A stretch of DNA of 64,000 nucleotides from Ruegeria pomeroyi (lineage in GTDB: Bacteria; Pseudomonadota; Alphaproteobacteria; Rhodobacterales; Rhodobacteraceae): positions 2,728,001-2,792,000 of the forward strand of contig NZ_JAGQAG010000001.1 in NCBI RefSeq assembly GCF_021405525.1, in the 5' to 3' direction. Positions 26,839 through 36,060 of the stretch are shown here, in pieces. A program made the translations under genes and the position numbers. Each line of letters begins with the position of its first letter. Position 1 is the stretch's first letter. The notes below the pieces were generated by a model. That model was given only the letters and a program-made list of their open reading frames with translations. It was not told the origin of the DNA and ran no database searches.

Positions 26839-28005
26839 ATGGCCCAGAACCCCCTGTCCAAGCCCACCGCATGCCTGGTTCTGGCCGATGGAACAGTGTT
26901 TTACGGCACCGGCTTCGGCGCTACCGGCCAGACCGTGGCCGAGCTGTGTTTCAACACGGCGATGACCGGCTATCAGGAAATCATGACCGATCCCTCTTAT
27001 GCGGGCCAGATCGTGACCTTCACCTTTCCCCATATCGGCAATGTGGGTGTCACCCCCGAGGATGACGAAACCGCCGACCCGGTGGCCGCAGGCATGGTGG
27101 TGAAATGGGACCCGACGCAACCGTCCAACTGGCGTGCCGCCGAAGAGCTCAAGGGCTGGCTAGCCCGGCGCGGCCGGATCGCCATCGGCGGTGTCGATAC
27201 CCGTCGCCTGACCCGCGCCATTCGCCAGCAGGGCGCACCGCATGTGGCCTTGGCCCATGACCCCGATGGCAAGTTCGACCTTGCCGCGCTGGTCGCCGCC
27301 GCGCGCGGCTTTGCCGGGCTCGAAGGCATGGACCTGGCCAAGGACGTGACCTGCGCGCAATCCTATCGCTGGGACGAGATGCGCTGGGCCTGGCCCGAGG
27401 GTTATGTCCGGCAGGAGGCGCCCAAGCACAAGGTGGTTGCCATTGACTATGGTGCCAAGCGCAACATCCTGCGCTGCCTCGCCTCGGCAGGCTGTGACGT
27501 GACCGTGCTGCCCGCCACCGCCACCGCGGCCGAGGTGCTGGCGCATGCGCCCGACGGCGTGTTCCTGTCGAACGGACCCGGCGACCCGGCGGCGACCGGT
27601 GAATATGCGGTGCCGATGATCCGCGAAATCCTCGACACCACCGCCTTGCCCGTCTTTGGCATCTGCCTGGGCCACCAGATGCTGGCGCTGGCGCTTGGCG
27701 GCCGCACCGTCAAGATGAACCACGGCCATCACGGCGCCAACCACCCGGTCAAGGACCTGGAAACCGGCAAGGTCGAGATCACCTCGATGAACCACGGCTT
27801 TGCCGTCGATGCGCAGAGCCTGCCCGAGGGCGTGGTGGAAACCCATCGCTCGCTGTTCGATGGTTCCAACTGCGGCATCCGCATGACCGAGCGGCCCGTC
27901 TTCTCGGTGCAGTATCACCCCGAGGCCAGCCCCGGCCCGCAGGACAGTTTCTATCTGTTCGAACGCTTTGCCGAAGCGATGGACGCGCAAAAGGCCGATG
28001 CCTGA
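26839..28005 (+). CDS. carA: Carbamoyl-phosphate synthase small subunit
   Basis: 388 residues from the ATG at 26839. CarA is the glutaminase that hydrolyses glutamine and delivers ammonia to CarB for carbamoyl phosphate, used in arginine and pyrimidine synthesis. The class I amidotransferase triad is visible: Cys in FGICLGHQML and His/Glu in QYHPEASPGP; the N-terminal domain starts LVLADGTVFYG. The promoter must lie in the AT-rich stretch 26700-26800. carB is not adjacent, as is common in this family. Confidence 0.97.
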   Translation: MAQNPLSKPTACLVLADGTVFYGTGFGATGQTVAELCFNTAMTGYQEIMTDPSYAGQIVTFTFPHIGNVGVTPEDDETADPVAAGMVVKWDPTQPSNWRAAEELKGWLARRGRIAIGGVDTRRLTRAIRQQGAPHVALAHDPDGKFDLAALVAAARGFAGLEGMDLAKDVTCAQSYRWDEMRWAWPEGYVRQEAPKHKVVAIDYGAKRNILRCLASAGCDVTVLPATATAAEVLAHAPDGVFLSNGPGDPAATGEYAVPMIREILDTTALPVFGICLGHQMLALALGGRTVKMNHGHHGANHPVKDLETGKVEITSMNHGFAVDAQSLPEGVVETHRSLFDGSNCGIRMTERPVFSVQYHPEASPGPQDSFYLFERFAEAMDAQKADA

Positions 28006-28041
28006 CAAAAAACCTGCAATCTCAGCCGGTTTTATCTGCCA

Positions 28042-28057
28042 TTAACGCTCTATTAAC
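28042..28057. promoter_or_regulatory. CtrA-like box TTAA-N7-TTAA
   Basis: TTAA (28042-28045), seven bases, TTAA (28053-28056), then C matches the alphaproteobacterial CtrA consensus TTAA-N7-TTAAC. It lies 50 bases before the start of the MshEN-glycosyltransferase gene. CtrA in Rhodobacteraceae governs motility, surface structures and c-di-GMP genes. A chance match cannot be excluded. Confidence 0.5.
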
Positions 28058-28106
28058 CTGAACTGAGCAACCCTGACTGCCGGAACGGTTGTCGGGGCTG
28101 CATATC

Positions 28107-30041
28107 ATGAGCGACCTACATCTCAGGCTAAGCTCTGCCAGCCTGGCCCATCCGGCGCCGGAACCGCAACTGCCTCTGGGCCGCTATCTGGTGCGCAGCG
28201 GGGTGATCACTCAGGCACAGCTGGTACAGGCTCTGCAGATGCAGCTGCGGCTCGATGCGCCGATCGGCGAGATCCTGATCGCCGAGGGCTGGGCCGAACC
28301 CAACGACATCCTGCGCGCGCTGGCGCTTCAGAACGGGGTGCAATGGGCCGATCTGGCCGCCGACCCGCCGCGGGCCGAGCTATGCGGATTGATGCCCTTC
28401 GATTTCTGGCTGCGGCACGGGGCCATCCCGTGGATGCGTCTGGGGCCGATGGTAATCATCGCCACCGCCCGCCCCGACCAGTTCGACCAGTTGCGCGAAG
28501 AGATGACGCAGACTGGCATCCTGCTGATGCCGGCGCTTGCCAGCCGCGACCAAATCGACAGCGCCCTGGCCCGCCATTTTGCTCCGACGCTGGCTGAGCA
28601 GGCCGAGACCCGGGTTGCGCCGCTCTACAGCTGCCGGACCTGGAACTGGCGCAGCCGGATACCGGGCAGCCTTGCCTTGCTGGCGCTACTCGCCCTGCTG
28701 CTGGTGGCGCCGGTGCAGGGCATGGCCCTGCTGTTTCTGACCGCCGTATGCACGCTATCCTTGTTTGCCGGCCTCAAGGCGGTGGCCCTGCTGGCGCATC
28801 TGATGAACCAGTCCCATCTGACCGCGCCGCATGCCCCCGGGCTGGCGGCAGAGATACAGGGAATGAGTTTACCCAAGATCTCGATGCTGGTGCCGCTCTA
28901 CAAGGAGCGCGAGATCGCGACCGCTCTGCTGACCCGGCTCAGTCGCCTGACCTATCCCAAGGTGCTGCTGGATGTCATTCTGGTGCTGGAGGAAAAGGAC
29001 CAGGTCACCCGCCAGACCCTGGCCCAATGCACCCTGCCGGCCTGGATACGGGTGATCGAGGTGCCCGGCCACAAAGGCCTGACAACCAAGCCGCGCGCAA
29101 TGAACTATGCGCTCGACTTCTGCCGGGGCGACATCATCGGCGTCTGGGACGCCGAAGACGCCCCGGTAGCCGATCAGCTCGAATATGTGGCGACCCGGTT
29201 CGCTCAGGCGCCAGAGGACGTGGTTTGCTTGCAAGGCATTCTCGACTACTACAACCCGCGCAGCAGTTGGCGGGCACGGTGTTTCACCATCGAATACGCC
29301 AGCTGGTTCCGCATCGTGCTGCCGGGTATCGCCCGGTTGGGCCTGGTGGTGCCGCTGGGTGGCACGACCCTGTTCTTTCGCCGACGCGTGCTGGAGGAAC
29401 TGGGCGGGTGGGACGCGCATAACGTGACCGAGGATGCCGATCTGGGCGTGCGCCTCTGCCGGGCCGGGTACCGGACCGAGCTGATCGACACGGTGACCTA
29501 TGAAGAGGCGAATTACCGCTCCTGGCCCTGGGTCAAGCAGCGCTCGCGCTGGCTGAAGGGCTTCATGGTGACATATCTGGTGCATATGCGGGCACCGCTG
29601 CGGTTGTGGGCCGAACTGGGCACGCGGCGCTTTCTGGGCGTACAGGCCTTCTTTCTGGGGACATTGGGCCAGTTCCTGCTGGCGCCCGTGCTGTGGACTT
29701 TCTGGCTGATCCTGTTCGGCCTGCCCCACCCGCTGGACGAGGTTCTGTCGGCCCCGGTTCTGATCCTGTGCAGCGCCATCTTCGGGGCAACCGAACTGCT
29801 GGGACTGGCGATCGGATTGGTCGCGGTCTCTGCATCCGAGCGCCGGTTCCTGACCCCCTGGGTGCTGACCATGCCGCTCTACTTCCCGCTTGGCGTGCTG
29901 GCCGCCTACAAGGCGCTCTATGAACTGGTGGTCAATCCCTATTTCTGGGACAAGACCGAACACGGTCAGGCCAGCGAGGAAAAACCGGCCCCACTACCCG
30001 GCACGACCGATGAACAGGCGCGGCAACAGGGTTTTCATTAA
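28107..30041 (+). CDS. MshEN-domain family 2 glycosyltransferase (putative c-di-GMP-responsive polysaccharide synthase)
   Basis: 644 residues from the ATG at 28107. Residues about 20-90 read as a MshEN/GspE-N domain (PLGRYLVRSGVITQAQLVQA, then the repeat PIGEILIAEGW), a fold that in MshE and relatives binds c-di-GMP. Two membrane helices (about 195-240) precede a processive GT2 domain with WDAEDAP, TEDADLG and the Q-x-x-R-W motif KQRSRW, followed by four or so C-terminal helices, as in cellulose and glucan synthases. It probably makes and extrudes an exopolysaccharide under c-di-GMP control. It stands alone behind a CtrA-like site and ends inside a tandem hairpin. Confidence 0.85.
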   Translation: MSDLHLRLSSASLAHPAPEPQLPLGRYLVRSGVITQAQLVQALQMQLRLDAPIGEILIAEGWAEPNDILRALALQNGVQWADLAADPPRAELCGLMPFDFWLRHGAIPWMRLGPMVIIATARPDQFDQLREEMTQTGILLMPALASRDQIDSALARHFAPTLAEQAETRVAPLYSCRTWNWRSRIPGSLALLALLALLLVAPVQGMALLFLTAVCTLSLFAGLKAVALLAHLMNQSHLTAPHAPGLAAEIQGMSLPKISMLVPLYKEREIATALLTRLSRLTYPKVLLDVILVLEEKDQVTRQTLAQCTLPAWIRVIEVPGHKGLTTKPRAMNYALDFCRGDIIGVWDAEDAPVADQLEYVATRFAQAPEDVVCLQGILDYYNPRSSWRARCFTIEYASWFRIVLPGIARLGLVVPLGGTTLFFRRRVLEELGGWDAHNVTEDADLGVRLCRAGYRTELIDTVTYEEANYRSWPWVKQRSRWLKGFMVTYLVHMRAPLRLWAELGTRRFLGVQAFFLGTLGQFLLAPVLWTFWLILFGLPHPLDEVLSAPVLILCSAIFGATELLGLAIGLVAVSASERRFLTPWVLTMPLYFPLGVLAAYKALYELVVNPYFWDKTEHGQASEEKPAPLPGTTDEQARQQGFH

Positions 30042-30073
30042 AACCCTGTTCACAGGATTTCTGCGAAATCCTG
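30025..30073. repeat. Tandem-hairpin 3'-end element, copy 1
   Basis: Two perfect hairpins lie in a row: an 11-bp stem AACAGGGTTTT-CATT-AAAACCCTGTT (30025-30050, overlapping the stop of the glycosyltransferase gene) and a 9-bp stem CAGGATTTC-TGC-GAAATCCTG (30053-30073). They separate two convergent genes and probably act as a bidirectional terminator. Loop and arm style match the elements at 57641 and 62542. Confidence 0.7.
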
Positions 30074-30087
30074 CCGTGGCCTCGTTC

Positions 30088-30738
30088 TCAGCGCCGTTCG
30101 CGGCTGTCGGCGTCCAGCTTCAACCGGGTCATGAATGCGATCGAGATGTGATCCTTGAGCGCCTTTTCGGCCGCTTCCTCGTTCCGGCCCGCGATGGCCT
30201 CGACAATCCCCTTGTGCTCGCTCTGGGCAATCTCTCCGCGCCCTTCGGCGGCCAGCGAAGTGGTCGCCATCAACGCCATGGTCCGGTGCACCAGGTCAAG
30301 CTGCTGCACCAGGTAACGGTTATGCGAGGCCAGGTGGATCTGTTCGTGAAACCGCCGGTTGGCCCGGCTCAACGCCTTGGGGTTGCCCACCAGCTTGTCA
30401 TCGGCCACCACCATCTCGCGCAATACCGCGATCTCTTCGGCTGTGGCATGGCGCGCGGCCAGCCGCGCCGCCAGCCCCTCCAACTCGCGCCGCACCTGAT
30501 ACAGCTCGGCCATCTGGTTGTGATCCAGAGAGGCCACGATCATCGAGCGCCCGTCGCGTTCCAGCAGCGACTGCGTCTCGAGCCGTTGCAGCGCCTCGCG
30601 GATCGGGGTGCGCGACACCCCGAACCGTTCGGCCAACTCGCTTTCCACCAGGCGATCGCCAGGCTTGTAGATGCCGCTGTCGATGGCTTCGAGGATCAGG
30701 TGATAGGCGTCTTTCTGCGCCGGGCGGCCCTGGGTCAT
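30088..30738 (-). CDS. GntR family regulator (FadR/FCD subfamily)
   Basis: 216 residues from the ATG at 30738, which has GGGAGAAGAG upstream. An N-terminal winged helix (LAERFGVSRTPIREALQRLE) is followed by an all-helical FCD effector domain with metal-ligand-type His residues (NRRFHEQIHLASHN and QSEHKGIVEAI). FCD regulators usually sense small carboxylic acids. It is divergent from the HAD hydrolase gene with about 100 bp between, and no catabolic operon adjoins, so its target is not obvious. Confidence 0.9.
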   Translation of the reverse strand: MTQGRPAQKDAYHLILEAIDSGIYKPGDRLVESELAERFGVSRTPIREALQRLETQSLLERDGRSMIVASLDHNQMAELYQVRRELEGLAARLAARHATAEEIAVLREMVVADDKLVGNPKALSRANRRFHEQIHLASHNRYLVQQLDLVHRTMALMATTSLAAEGRGEIAQSEHKGIVEAIAGRNEEAAEKALKDHISIAFMTRLKLDADSRERR

Positions 30739-30838
30739 TGCTGTTCTCTTCTCCCTGTTCGGACTTGTGTATCCGCCGGGACCCGCCCGGATCAACCCTG
30801 CCATTGCGCACACGCCCGATCTGCCCTAGATCCGGGCC

Positions 30839-31483
30839 ATGGTGCGCGATGCCTTCTCTCATGTGACGATCTGGGTGTTCGATCTGGACAACACCCTTTA
30901 TCCGCCCGCGATGCGGCTCTTCGACCAGATCGAAGTGCGGATGACCGCCTATGTGATGGAGGCGCTTGGCGTCACCCGGGCCGAGGCCGACCGCCTGCGC
31001 GCGCACTACTGGCGGCAATACGGCACCACGCTCGCCGGCCTGATGCGCGAACACGGGCTCGACCCCGATCCCTATCTGGTGGCGGTGCATGAGGTGGACA
31101 TGAGCCACATGACCCCCGACGCCGCGCTGGCCAGCCATATCCGCGCCCTGCCCGGGCGCCGCATCGTCTATACCAACGGCTCGGCGCCTTATGCCGAGAG
31201 AGTGCTGGCCGCGCGCGGGCTGAGCGGGTTATTCGATGCCATCTATGGTGTGGAACACGCGGGCTACAGGCCCAAGCCCGAGCGCGCCGCGTTTGAAGAG
31301 GTGTTCACCCGCGACGGGGTGATCCCCGAACGCGCCGCCATGTTCGAGGACGACCCCCGCAACCTGACCGCCCCGCACGAGATGGGGATGCGCACGGTGC
31401 ATGTGGCCCCCGATCCGCACCCGGCGGAGCATATCCACCACCATACCGACGATCTGACCGCGTTTCTGTCCCGGCTGACCTGA
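30839..31483 (+). CDS. HAD hydrolase, pyrimidine 5'-nucleotidase type
   Basis: 214 residues. HAD motif I is FDLDNTLYPP, motif II lies in IVYTNGS, and the Lys and acidic pair appear in YRPKPERA and FEDDPRN. The DxDNTLYP start and alpha-helical cap are typical of the SDT1-like pyrimidine 5'-nucleotidases, which dephosphorylate UMP/CMP and related phosphates. The ATG directly follows the presumed promoter region shared with the GntR gene. It is convergent with the MBL-fold gene, six bases apart. Confidence 0.88.
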   Translation: MVRDAFSHVTIWVFDLDNTLYPPAMRLFDQIEVRMTAYVMEALGVTRAEADRLRAHYWRQYGTTLAGLMREHGLDPDPYLVAVHEVDMSHMTPDAALASHIRALPGRRIVYTNGSAPYAERVLAARGLSGLFDAIYGVEHAGYRPKPERAAFEEVFTRDGVIPERAAMFEDDPRNLTAPHEMGMRTVHVAPDPHPAEHIHHHTDDLTAFLSRLT

Positions 31484-31489
31484 GGGCGC

Positions 31490-33058
31490 TCAGTGCCCGT
31501 CGCCCAGCACGGGCAGGAAGCCGCCGCTGTCGGGATCGCGCCGCATTTCGTAATAGAACCAGCGCCGGTGCGCGGGCGCCTTTTCCTTGCGAAAGGCGAT
31601 CACCGCGTCGCGCCCGTCGGTGCGCAGGTTGATGGCGCCATAGACGCCCACGTTGCGGCGGAACACCTCGTCCAGCAGCTTGCGCTTGGCCGCGCGCATC
31701 TCGGCCAGCGCCGCCGCATCCGCCCCTGCGCCCTTGGCCAGCTCCGCCTCGATCCGGCCGTTCAGCCGGTCGAGCGCCGGGCGCAGGTCGTCCCGCTCGC
31801 GCTCTCGGGTGGAGCGCAGGAGTTCGGTGGACAGGATCAACGGCCGCGCCCCGGCGCCCGTCTTGCCCAACAGGCCCAACAGGTCGGGGCGCGGATGAAC
31901 GTGCCCCTCTTCATCGCCCGAGGACACCACATAGGCGGCCGGATGGGCGGCCTGCAAAAACTCCTCGGTCACGTCCGAGGACCCGTGATGGCAGGTTTTC
32001 ATCAGATCTACGCCAAACCGCTCGGCAGCAGCAGCGATGATTTCGGATCGGGCGATGGCCTCAAGCTCGGCCTCGGTCGCTGCCAGCGGCGTCGAGACCG
32101 GCACCCCACCATAGTGCTGCATCAGAAAGCACTCGGCCGAGGTGCTGAGATCGCCTCCGAACAACACCCGGAACCCGTTGAAATCCAGCCGCAAAAGGAC
32201 CGAATGCCCGTTCTTGGTCTTGCCGTCATCCATTGAACGCGAGGTGGGTTTGTCACCAAAGGCGCGCAGGCGCGGCTGGCCCGCGGCATCTGGCTCGACG
32301 ACCGGACCCAGCACCTCGATGGTTATCAGCCCGCCGTCATCGGGGGCAAAGCCCGGCAGCCAGGCACGCCCATCCTCGTGCACCGCTTGGGCGGTGGTGA
32401 GCGCGGTGACGGGGCCGATCCGGTCCGCCTCCAGCGCGGTCTGCATCAGCTTGGGATAGAGCTTGCGCCCGCGCCGGGCCGGATCGGACAACAACGCCCG
32501 CATCTGTGCGTCGGTCTCAACGATATCGGTCAGGTAACCGCCCTGTTGCGGCCCCAGCAGATCGTCGCCCACCCGTTCGACCAGCCCGCTGTGATAGACA
32601 TGCTCGATCCGCAGGCGGCGGTTTTCAAAGATTGGCTGGAAACCGCGATAATGATCGGCATCCGGATGGGTGACGATGGCGGCATGGATCTGGCCCGAAT
32701 TGTCGAAATCGCGGAACCGCCAGTTCAGAAACCCGTTGGTGTTACGCCCGATCCCGGCGTCGATCACCATCACGCGCGGCGGATGATGGTGGCCCGGCTC
32801 GGTCAGGATACAGGCATCGCCCTGCCCGATGTCGAGAAAGATCAGCTCCAGCACCCGCTCGTCCTGCAACTCGGCGCGTTTCATCAGATAGGGTTTCTTG
32901 CCATAGCGGACATGGGTCCAGGTGGCATCGACCGGATCGCGGACATCCACCCAGTCGCCCCACAGCACCTGTTTCACCTTGCGGCGGCTGGTTTTGCCGT
33001 TCTTTTCAACGTCACGGTAAAGGTAGCTGACCGGACCGCGCGCATATTTCAGCGTCAT
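31490..33058 (-). CDS. MBL-fold hydrolase, ComEC/Rec2-like stand-alone form
   Basis: 522 residues. A small beta-rich N-terminal segment (about 25-65, SH3-like in character) precedes a metallo-beta-lactamase domain with THPDADHYRG (HxDxDH) near residue 130 and a second metal region KTCHHGSSDVTE near 355, as in the ComEC nuclease-like domain. A charged helical tail (about 400-480) and a final beta segment follow. No membrane helices are present, so it is not a DNA-uptake channel. Such proteins occur in mobile and defence-rich regions, but no partner gene is next to it. Possible role: nuclease or phosphodiesterase; unproven. Confidence 0.78.
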   Translation of the reverse strand: MTLKYARGPVSYLYRDVEKNGKTSRRKVKQVLWGDWVDVRDPVDATWTHVRYGKKPYLMKRAELQDERVLELIFLDIGQGDACILTEPGHHHPPRVMVIDAGIGRNTNGFLNWRFRDFDNSGQIHAAIVTHPDADHYRGFQPIFENRRLRIEHVYHSGLVERVGDDLLGPQQGGYLTDIVETDAQMRALLSDPARRGRKLYPKLMQTALEADRIGPVTALTTAQAVHEDGRAWLPGFAPDDGGLITIEVLGPVVEPDAAGQPRLRAFGDKPTSRSMDDGKTKNGHSVLLRLDFNGFRVLFGGDLSTSAECFLMQHYGGVPVSTPLAATEAELEAIARSEIIAAAAERFGVDLMKTCHHGSSDVTEEFLQAAHPAAYVVSSGDEEGHVHPRPDLLGLLGKTGAGARPLILSTELLRSTRERERDDLRPALDRLNGRIEAELAKGAGADAAALAEMRAAKRKLLDEVFRRNVGVYGAINLRTDGRDAVIAFRKEKAPAHRRWFYYEMRRDPDSGGFLPVLGDGH

Positions 33059-33257
33059 GGGAAATCTCCGCCCTCAATACAATTCCCGGATGATAGCACA
33101 AAAGCAGAGTCGCCGCGCATCTCTGCTCCGCTCGGCGCGATCAGCGGCACCGCGCCGCAGGGGATGCGGCATCGCGCTGCACTGCGGCAAAAGGTGACCT
33201 TTGGACTCAGGTTCCAAAACCTATCTGCCCCCTGACAGATAGTTGAAAGGACCTGAC

Positions 33258-33506
33258 ATGAGCGCCATCGACCTGCCCCGCAACCTGCCCTTGGGCCAGC
33301 GCCTGCTGTTTTCCGTGCCTCTGCTGGGCCGCATCGCCAAGGAAGTGGCCTATGGCGACAGCGACAACATCTATTACGCCATTGCCGCCGCGCTCAGCCT
33401 GTGGGGCATCGCCATCCTGTTGTTCGGCATTCCGGGCCTCTACATTCCGGCACTGGCGCTGGTCCCGGTGATCTGGGCGGTGCTGATCCTGATCACCCGC
33501 GGCTAA
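33258..33506 (+). CDS. Small two-helix membrane protein
   Basis: 82 residues from the ATG at 33258, which has GAAAGGA upstream. An amphipathic N-terminus (LPRNLPLGQRLLFSVPLLGR) precedes two hydrophobic helices (about 38-58 and 60-79) ending in RG. I recognise no family. It lies 76 bases ahead of the UbiH-type gene on the same strand and may be cotranscribed with it. Confidence 0.6.
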   Translation: MSAIDLPRNLPLGQRLLFSVPLLGRIAKEVAYGDSDNIYYAIAAALSLWGIAILLFGIPGLYIPALALVPVIWAVLILITRG

Positions 33507-33582
33507 GTGCGCCGGACAGGATGTCGCTTGGCACCCCGGCGCGTTCCGGCATAGGGTGCCGCGGAAAAGACGGAGCCTGCCC

Positions 33583-34779
33583 ATGCATGAGAGCTGCGAC
33601 ATCCTGATTTCCGGTGGCGGCATCGCCGGGTTGACCGCGGCGGCGGCCTTTGGCAGCGCCGGGTTCCGGGTGATCTGCGTCGACCCGGCCCCGCCGGTGA
33701 CCGAACGTGACGTGGACGGATCGGACCTGCGCACCACCGCATTCCTGCAACCGGCGCAAGTGCTTCTGGAAAATTGCGGCCTCTGGGCCCGGCTGGCCGA
33801 TCATGCCGCCCCCTTGCAGATCATGCGCATCGTCGATGCGGGCGGCGCGGTGCCCGAACCGCGCGTGGTGCGCGATTTCAATGCCGCCGATCTGAGCGAC
33901 AAGCCCTTTGGCTGGAACCTGCCCAACTGGCTGCTCCGGCGCGAGATGGTGGCGCGGCTGGCCGAACTGCCCAATGTGGGTTTCCGCCCCGGCACCGCCA
34001 CCACCAGCCTGTTCACCCGCACAGCCGAGGCCCGCGTGGGGCTGAGCGACGGCAGCCGCGTGACCTGCAAGCTGGTGCTGGCCGCCGACGGGCGAAACTC
34101 ACCCATGCGCGCGGCGGCGGGGATCGGGGTCAAGACCACCCGCTATGGGCAAAAGGCGCTGGCCTTTGCCGTCACGCACCCGATCGCGCATCAGAATGTC
34201 TCGACCGAGATCCACAGATCCGGCGGGCCGTTCACGCTGGTGCCCCTGCCCGACTGGGAGGGGCAACCCTCGTCGGCGGTGGTCTGGATGGAGCGGGGGC
34301 CGCGCGCAGTAGAGCTCCTCGAAATGCAACCCGAGGCATTTGAGGCGGCCATGACCGAACGCTCCTGCGGCCTCTTCGGGCCGTTGAAACTGGCCTCGCG
34401 ACGTACGATCTGGCCGATCATCAGCCAATCGGCAGAGCGGCTGACCGGCGAGCGGGTCGCGCTGATGGCCGAGGCCGCGCATGTGGTGCCGCCCATCGGC
34501 GCGCAGGGGCTGAACATGTCGCTGGGCGACTTGCGGGCGTTGCTGGAACTGGCGCAGGCCCGGCCCGAGGACTTGGGCGATGCGCAGATGCTGGCCGCCT
34601 ATCACAAGGCGCGTCATGCCGAGATCGAGCTGCGCGTGAAGGGGATAGACCTGCTCAATCGCGCCTCGATGGTCGAGGCGCGCCCCTTGCGGGACGCGCG
34701 CGCGATGGGGTTGAACGCGCTTTATTCACTGGCACCGGTACGCCGGACCCTGATGCAGATGGGTCTGGGCGTGCGGTAA
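33583..34779 (+). CDS. UbiH/UbiF family FAD-dependent aromatic hydroxylase
   Basis: 398 residues from the ATG at 33583 with GGAG upstream. The dinucleotide fold ILISGGGIAGL, the DG motif (LVLAADGRNSPMR) and the second FAD motif (GERVALMAEAAHVVPPIGAQG) mark the UbiH/COQ6 class of monooxygenases that hydroxylate the ubiquinone ring. The GD of the canonical GDAAH motif is replaced (MAEAAH), a variation seen in some Rhodobacteraceae members. Which ring carbon it modifies cannot be told from sequence. A palindromic 3'-end repeat follows the stop. Confidence 0.88.
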   Translation: MHESCDILISGGGIAGLTAAAAFGSAGFRVICVDPAPPVTERDVDGSDLRTTAFLQPAQVLLENCGLWARLADHAAPLQIMRIVDAGGAVPEPRVVRDFNAADLSDKPFGWNLPNWLLRREMVARLAELPNVGFRPGTATTSLFTRTAEARVGLSDGSRVTCKLVLAADGRNSPMRAAAGIGVKTTRYGQKALAFAVTHPIAHQNVSTEIHRSGGPFTLVPLPDWEGQPSSAVVWMERGPRAVELLEMQPEAFEAAMTERSCGLFGPLKLASRRTIWPIISQSAERLTGERVALMAEAAHVVPPIGAQGLNMSLGDLRALLELAQARPEDLGDAQMLAAYHKARHAEIELRVKGIDLLNRASMVEARPLRDARAMGLNALYSLAPVRRTLMQMGLGVR

Positions 34780-34782
34780 GCC

Positions 34783-34831
34783 CCGGGGCGCTGCCCCGGA
34801 CCCCGGAGTATTTCCGACCAGAAAGAAACCA
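34783..34831 (+). repeat. Dispersed palindromic 3'-end element, copy 1
   Basis: CCGGGGC-GCT-GCCCCGG (34783-34799) is followed by ACCCC, then GGAGTATTT and CCAGAAAGAAA. The same layout recurs at 36061. It lies directly after the UbiH-type stop and before the convergent class V aminotransferase, so it probably ends transcription. Confidence 0.65.
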
Positions 34832-34834
34832 GGC

Positions 34835-35962
34835 TCAGAGCACCTGGTCGAGCACGCGTTTCAACCGGTCAATCGTACCATCGACATCATAGAGTTTGTC
34901 GAGGCCGAAGAGGCCCAGTCGGAAAGTCCGAAAATCGGCCGGTTCATCGCATTGCAGCGGCACGCCAGCAGCGATCTGCATGCCCAGGACGGCGAATTTC
35001 TTGCCGTTCTGGATCTCGGGATCGCTGGTATAGCTCACCACCACGCCGGGTGCGCCGAACCCTTCGGCGGCGACAGAGACGATGCCCTTGCCCTTGAGCA
35101 GCGCGCGCACCCCGTTGCCCAGCGCCCATTGCGCCTCGCGCAGTTTGTCGAAGCCGTAGTCGCGGGTCTCGGCCATGGTGTCGCGGAAGGCGCGCAGCGC
35201 GTCGGTGGGCATGGTGGCGTGATAGGCATGGCCGCCGCCCTCATAGGCCTTCATGATGTCGCGCCATTTCTTCAGGTCGATGGCGAAACTGTCCGACTGC
35301 GTCTCTGCCAGACGCGCCTCTCCGCGTTCGGACAGCATCACCAGACCAGCGCAGGGCGAAGCGCTCCAGCCCTTTTGCGGCGCCGAGATCAGCACGTCTA
35401 CGCCGGTCGCCTGCATATCGACCCAGACGCAGCCGCTGGCGATACAGTCGAGTACCATCAGCGCGCCCACCTCATGCGCGGCAGAGGCCATGGCAGTGAT
35501 ATAATCATCGGGCAGGATCACCCCGGCGGCGGTTTCCACATGCGGGGCAAAGACCACATCGGGTTTCTGCTCGCGGATGGCCGCCACCACATCTTCGATG
35601 GGCGCCGGGGCGAAGGGCGCGGTGCTTTCATTGCCGCTGCGGCGGGCCTTCATCACCGTTGTCTCGGCAGTCAGACCGCCGGTCTCGATGATCTGGCTCC
35701 AGCGATACGAGAACCAGCCGTTGCGCACCACCAGAACGCGCGCGCCCTGGGCGAATTGGCGCGCGACCGCCTCCATCGCATAGGTGCCACCACCGGGAAC
35801 GACCGCCACGGCATCGGCATTGTAGACCGCGCGCAGCATGTCGGAAATGTCCCGCATCACCTGTTGAAAGACCGTGGACATATGGTTGAGCGAACGGTCG
35901 GTAAAAACGACCGAGAATTCCTCGAGCCCATCGGGATCGACAGTATCCAGTAGTGCGGCCAT
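34835..35962 (-). CDS. Class V aminotransferase (alanine-glyoxylate aminotransferase-like)
   Basis: 375 residues. The PLP Lys is in SAPQKGWSASP, with the preceding VLDCIASG carrying the cofactor Asp, as in the alanine/serine-glyoxylate and aminoethylphosphonate aminotransferases. The N-terminus is atypical: it starts MAALLDTVDPDGLEEFSVVF instead of the usual PGP motif. Substrates are unresolved; serine, alanine or a sulfonate amine with glyoxylate or pyruvate are candidates. It is monocistronic. Confidence 0.85.
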   Translation of the reverse strand: MAALLDTVDPDGLEEFSVVFTDRSLNHMSTVFQQVMRDISDMLRAVYNADAVAVVPGGGTYAMEAVARQFAQGARVLVVRNGWFSYRWSQIIETGGLTAETTVMKARRSGNESTAPFAPAPIEDVVAAIREQKPDVVFAPHVETAAGVILPDDYITAMASAAHEVGALMVLDCIASGCVWVDMQATGVDVLISAPQKGWSASPCAGLVMLSERGEARLAETQSDSFAIDLKKWRDIMKAYEGGGHAYHATMPTDALRAFRDTMAETRDYGFDKLREAQWALGNGVRALLKGKGIVSVAAEGFGAPGVVVSYTSDPEIQNGKKFAVLGMQIAAGVPLQCDEPADFRTFRLGLFGLDKLYDVDGTIDRLKRVLDQVL

Positions 35963-36060
35963 CGCGGGCTCCTCTCCTTGTTCCGGGCTCTTTCATGGCC
36001 GCTCTGCGCCGCCGGGTAAAGAGGGGAGCGCGGCCGGGCGTCTTGGCCACGCGGATGGAA

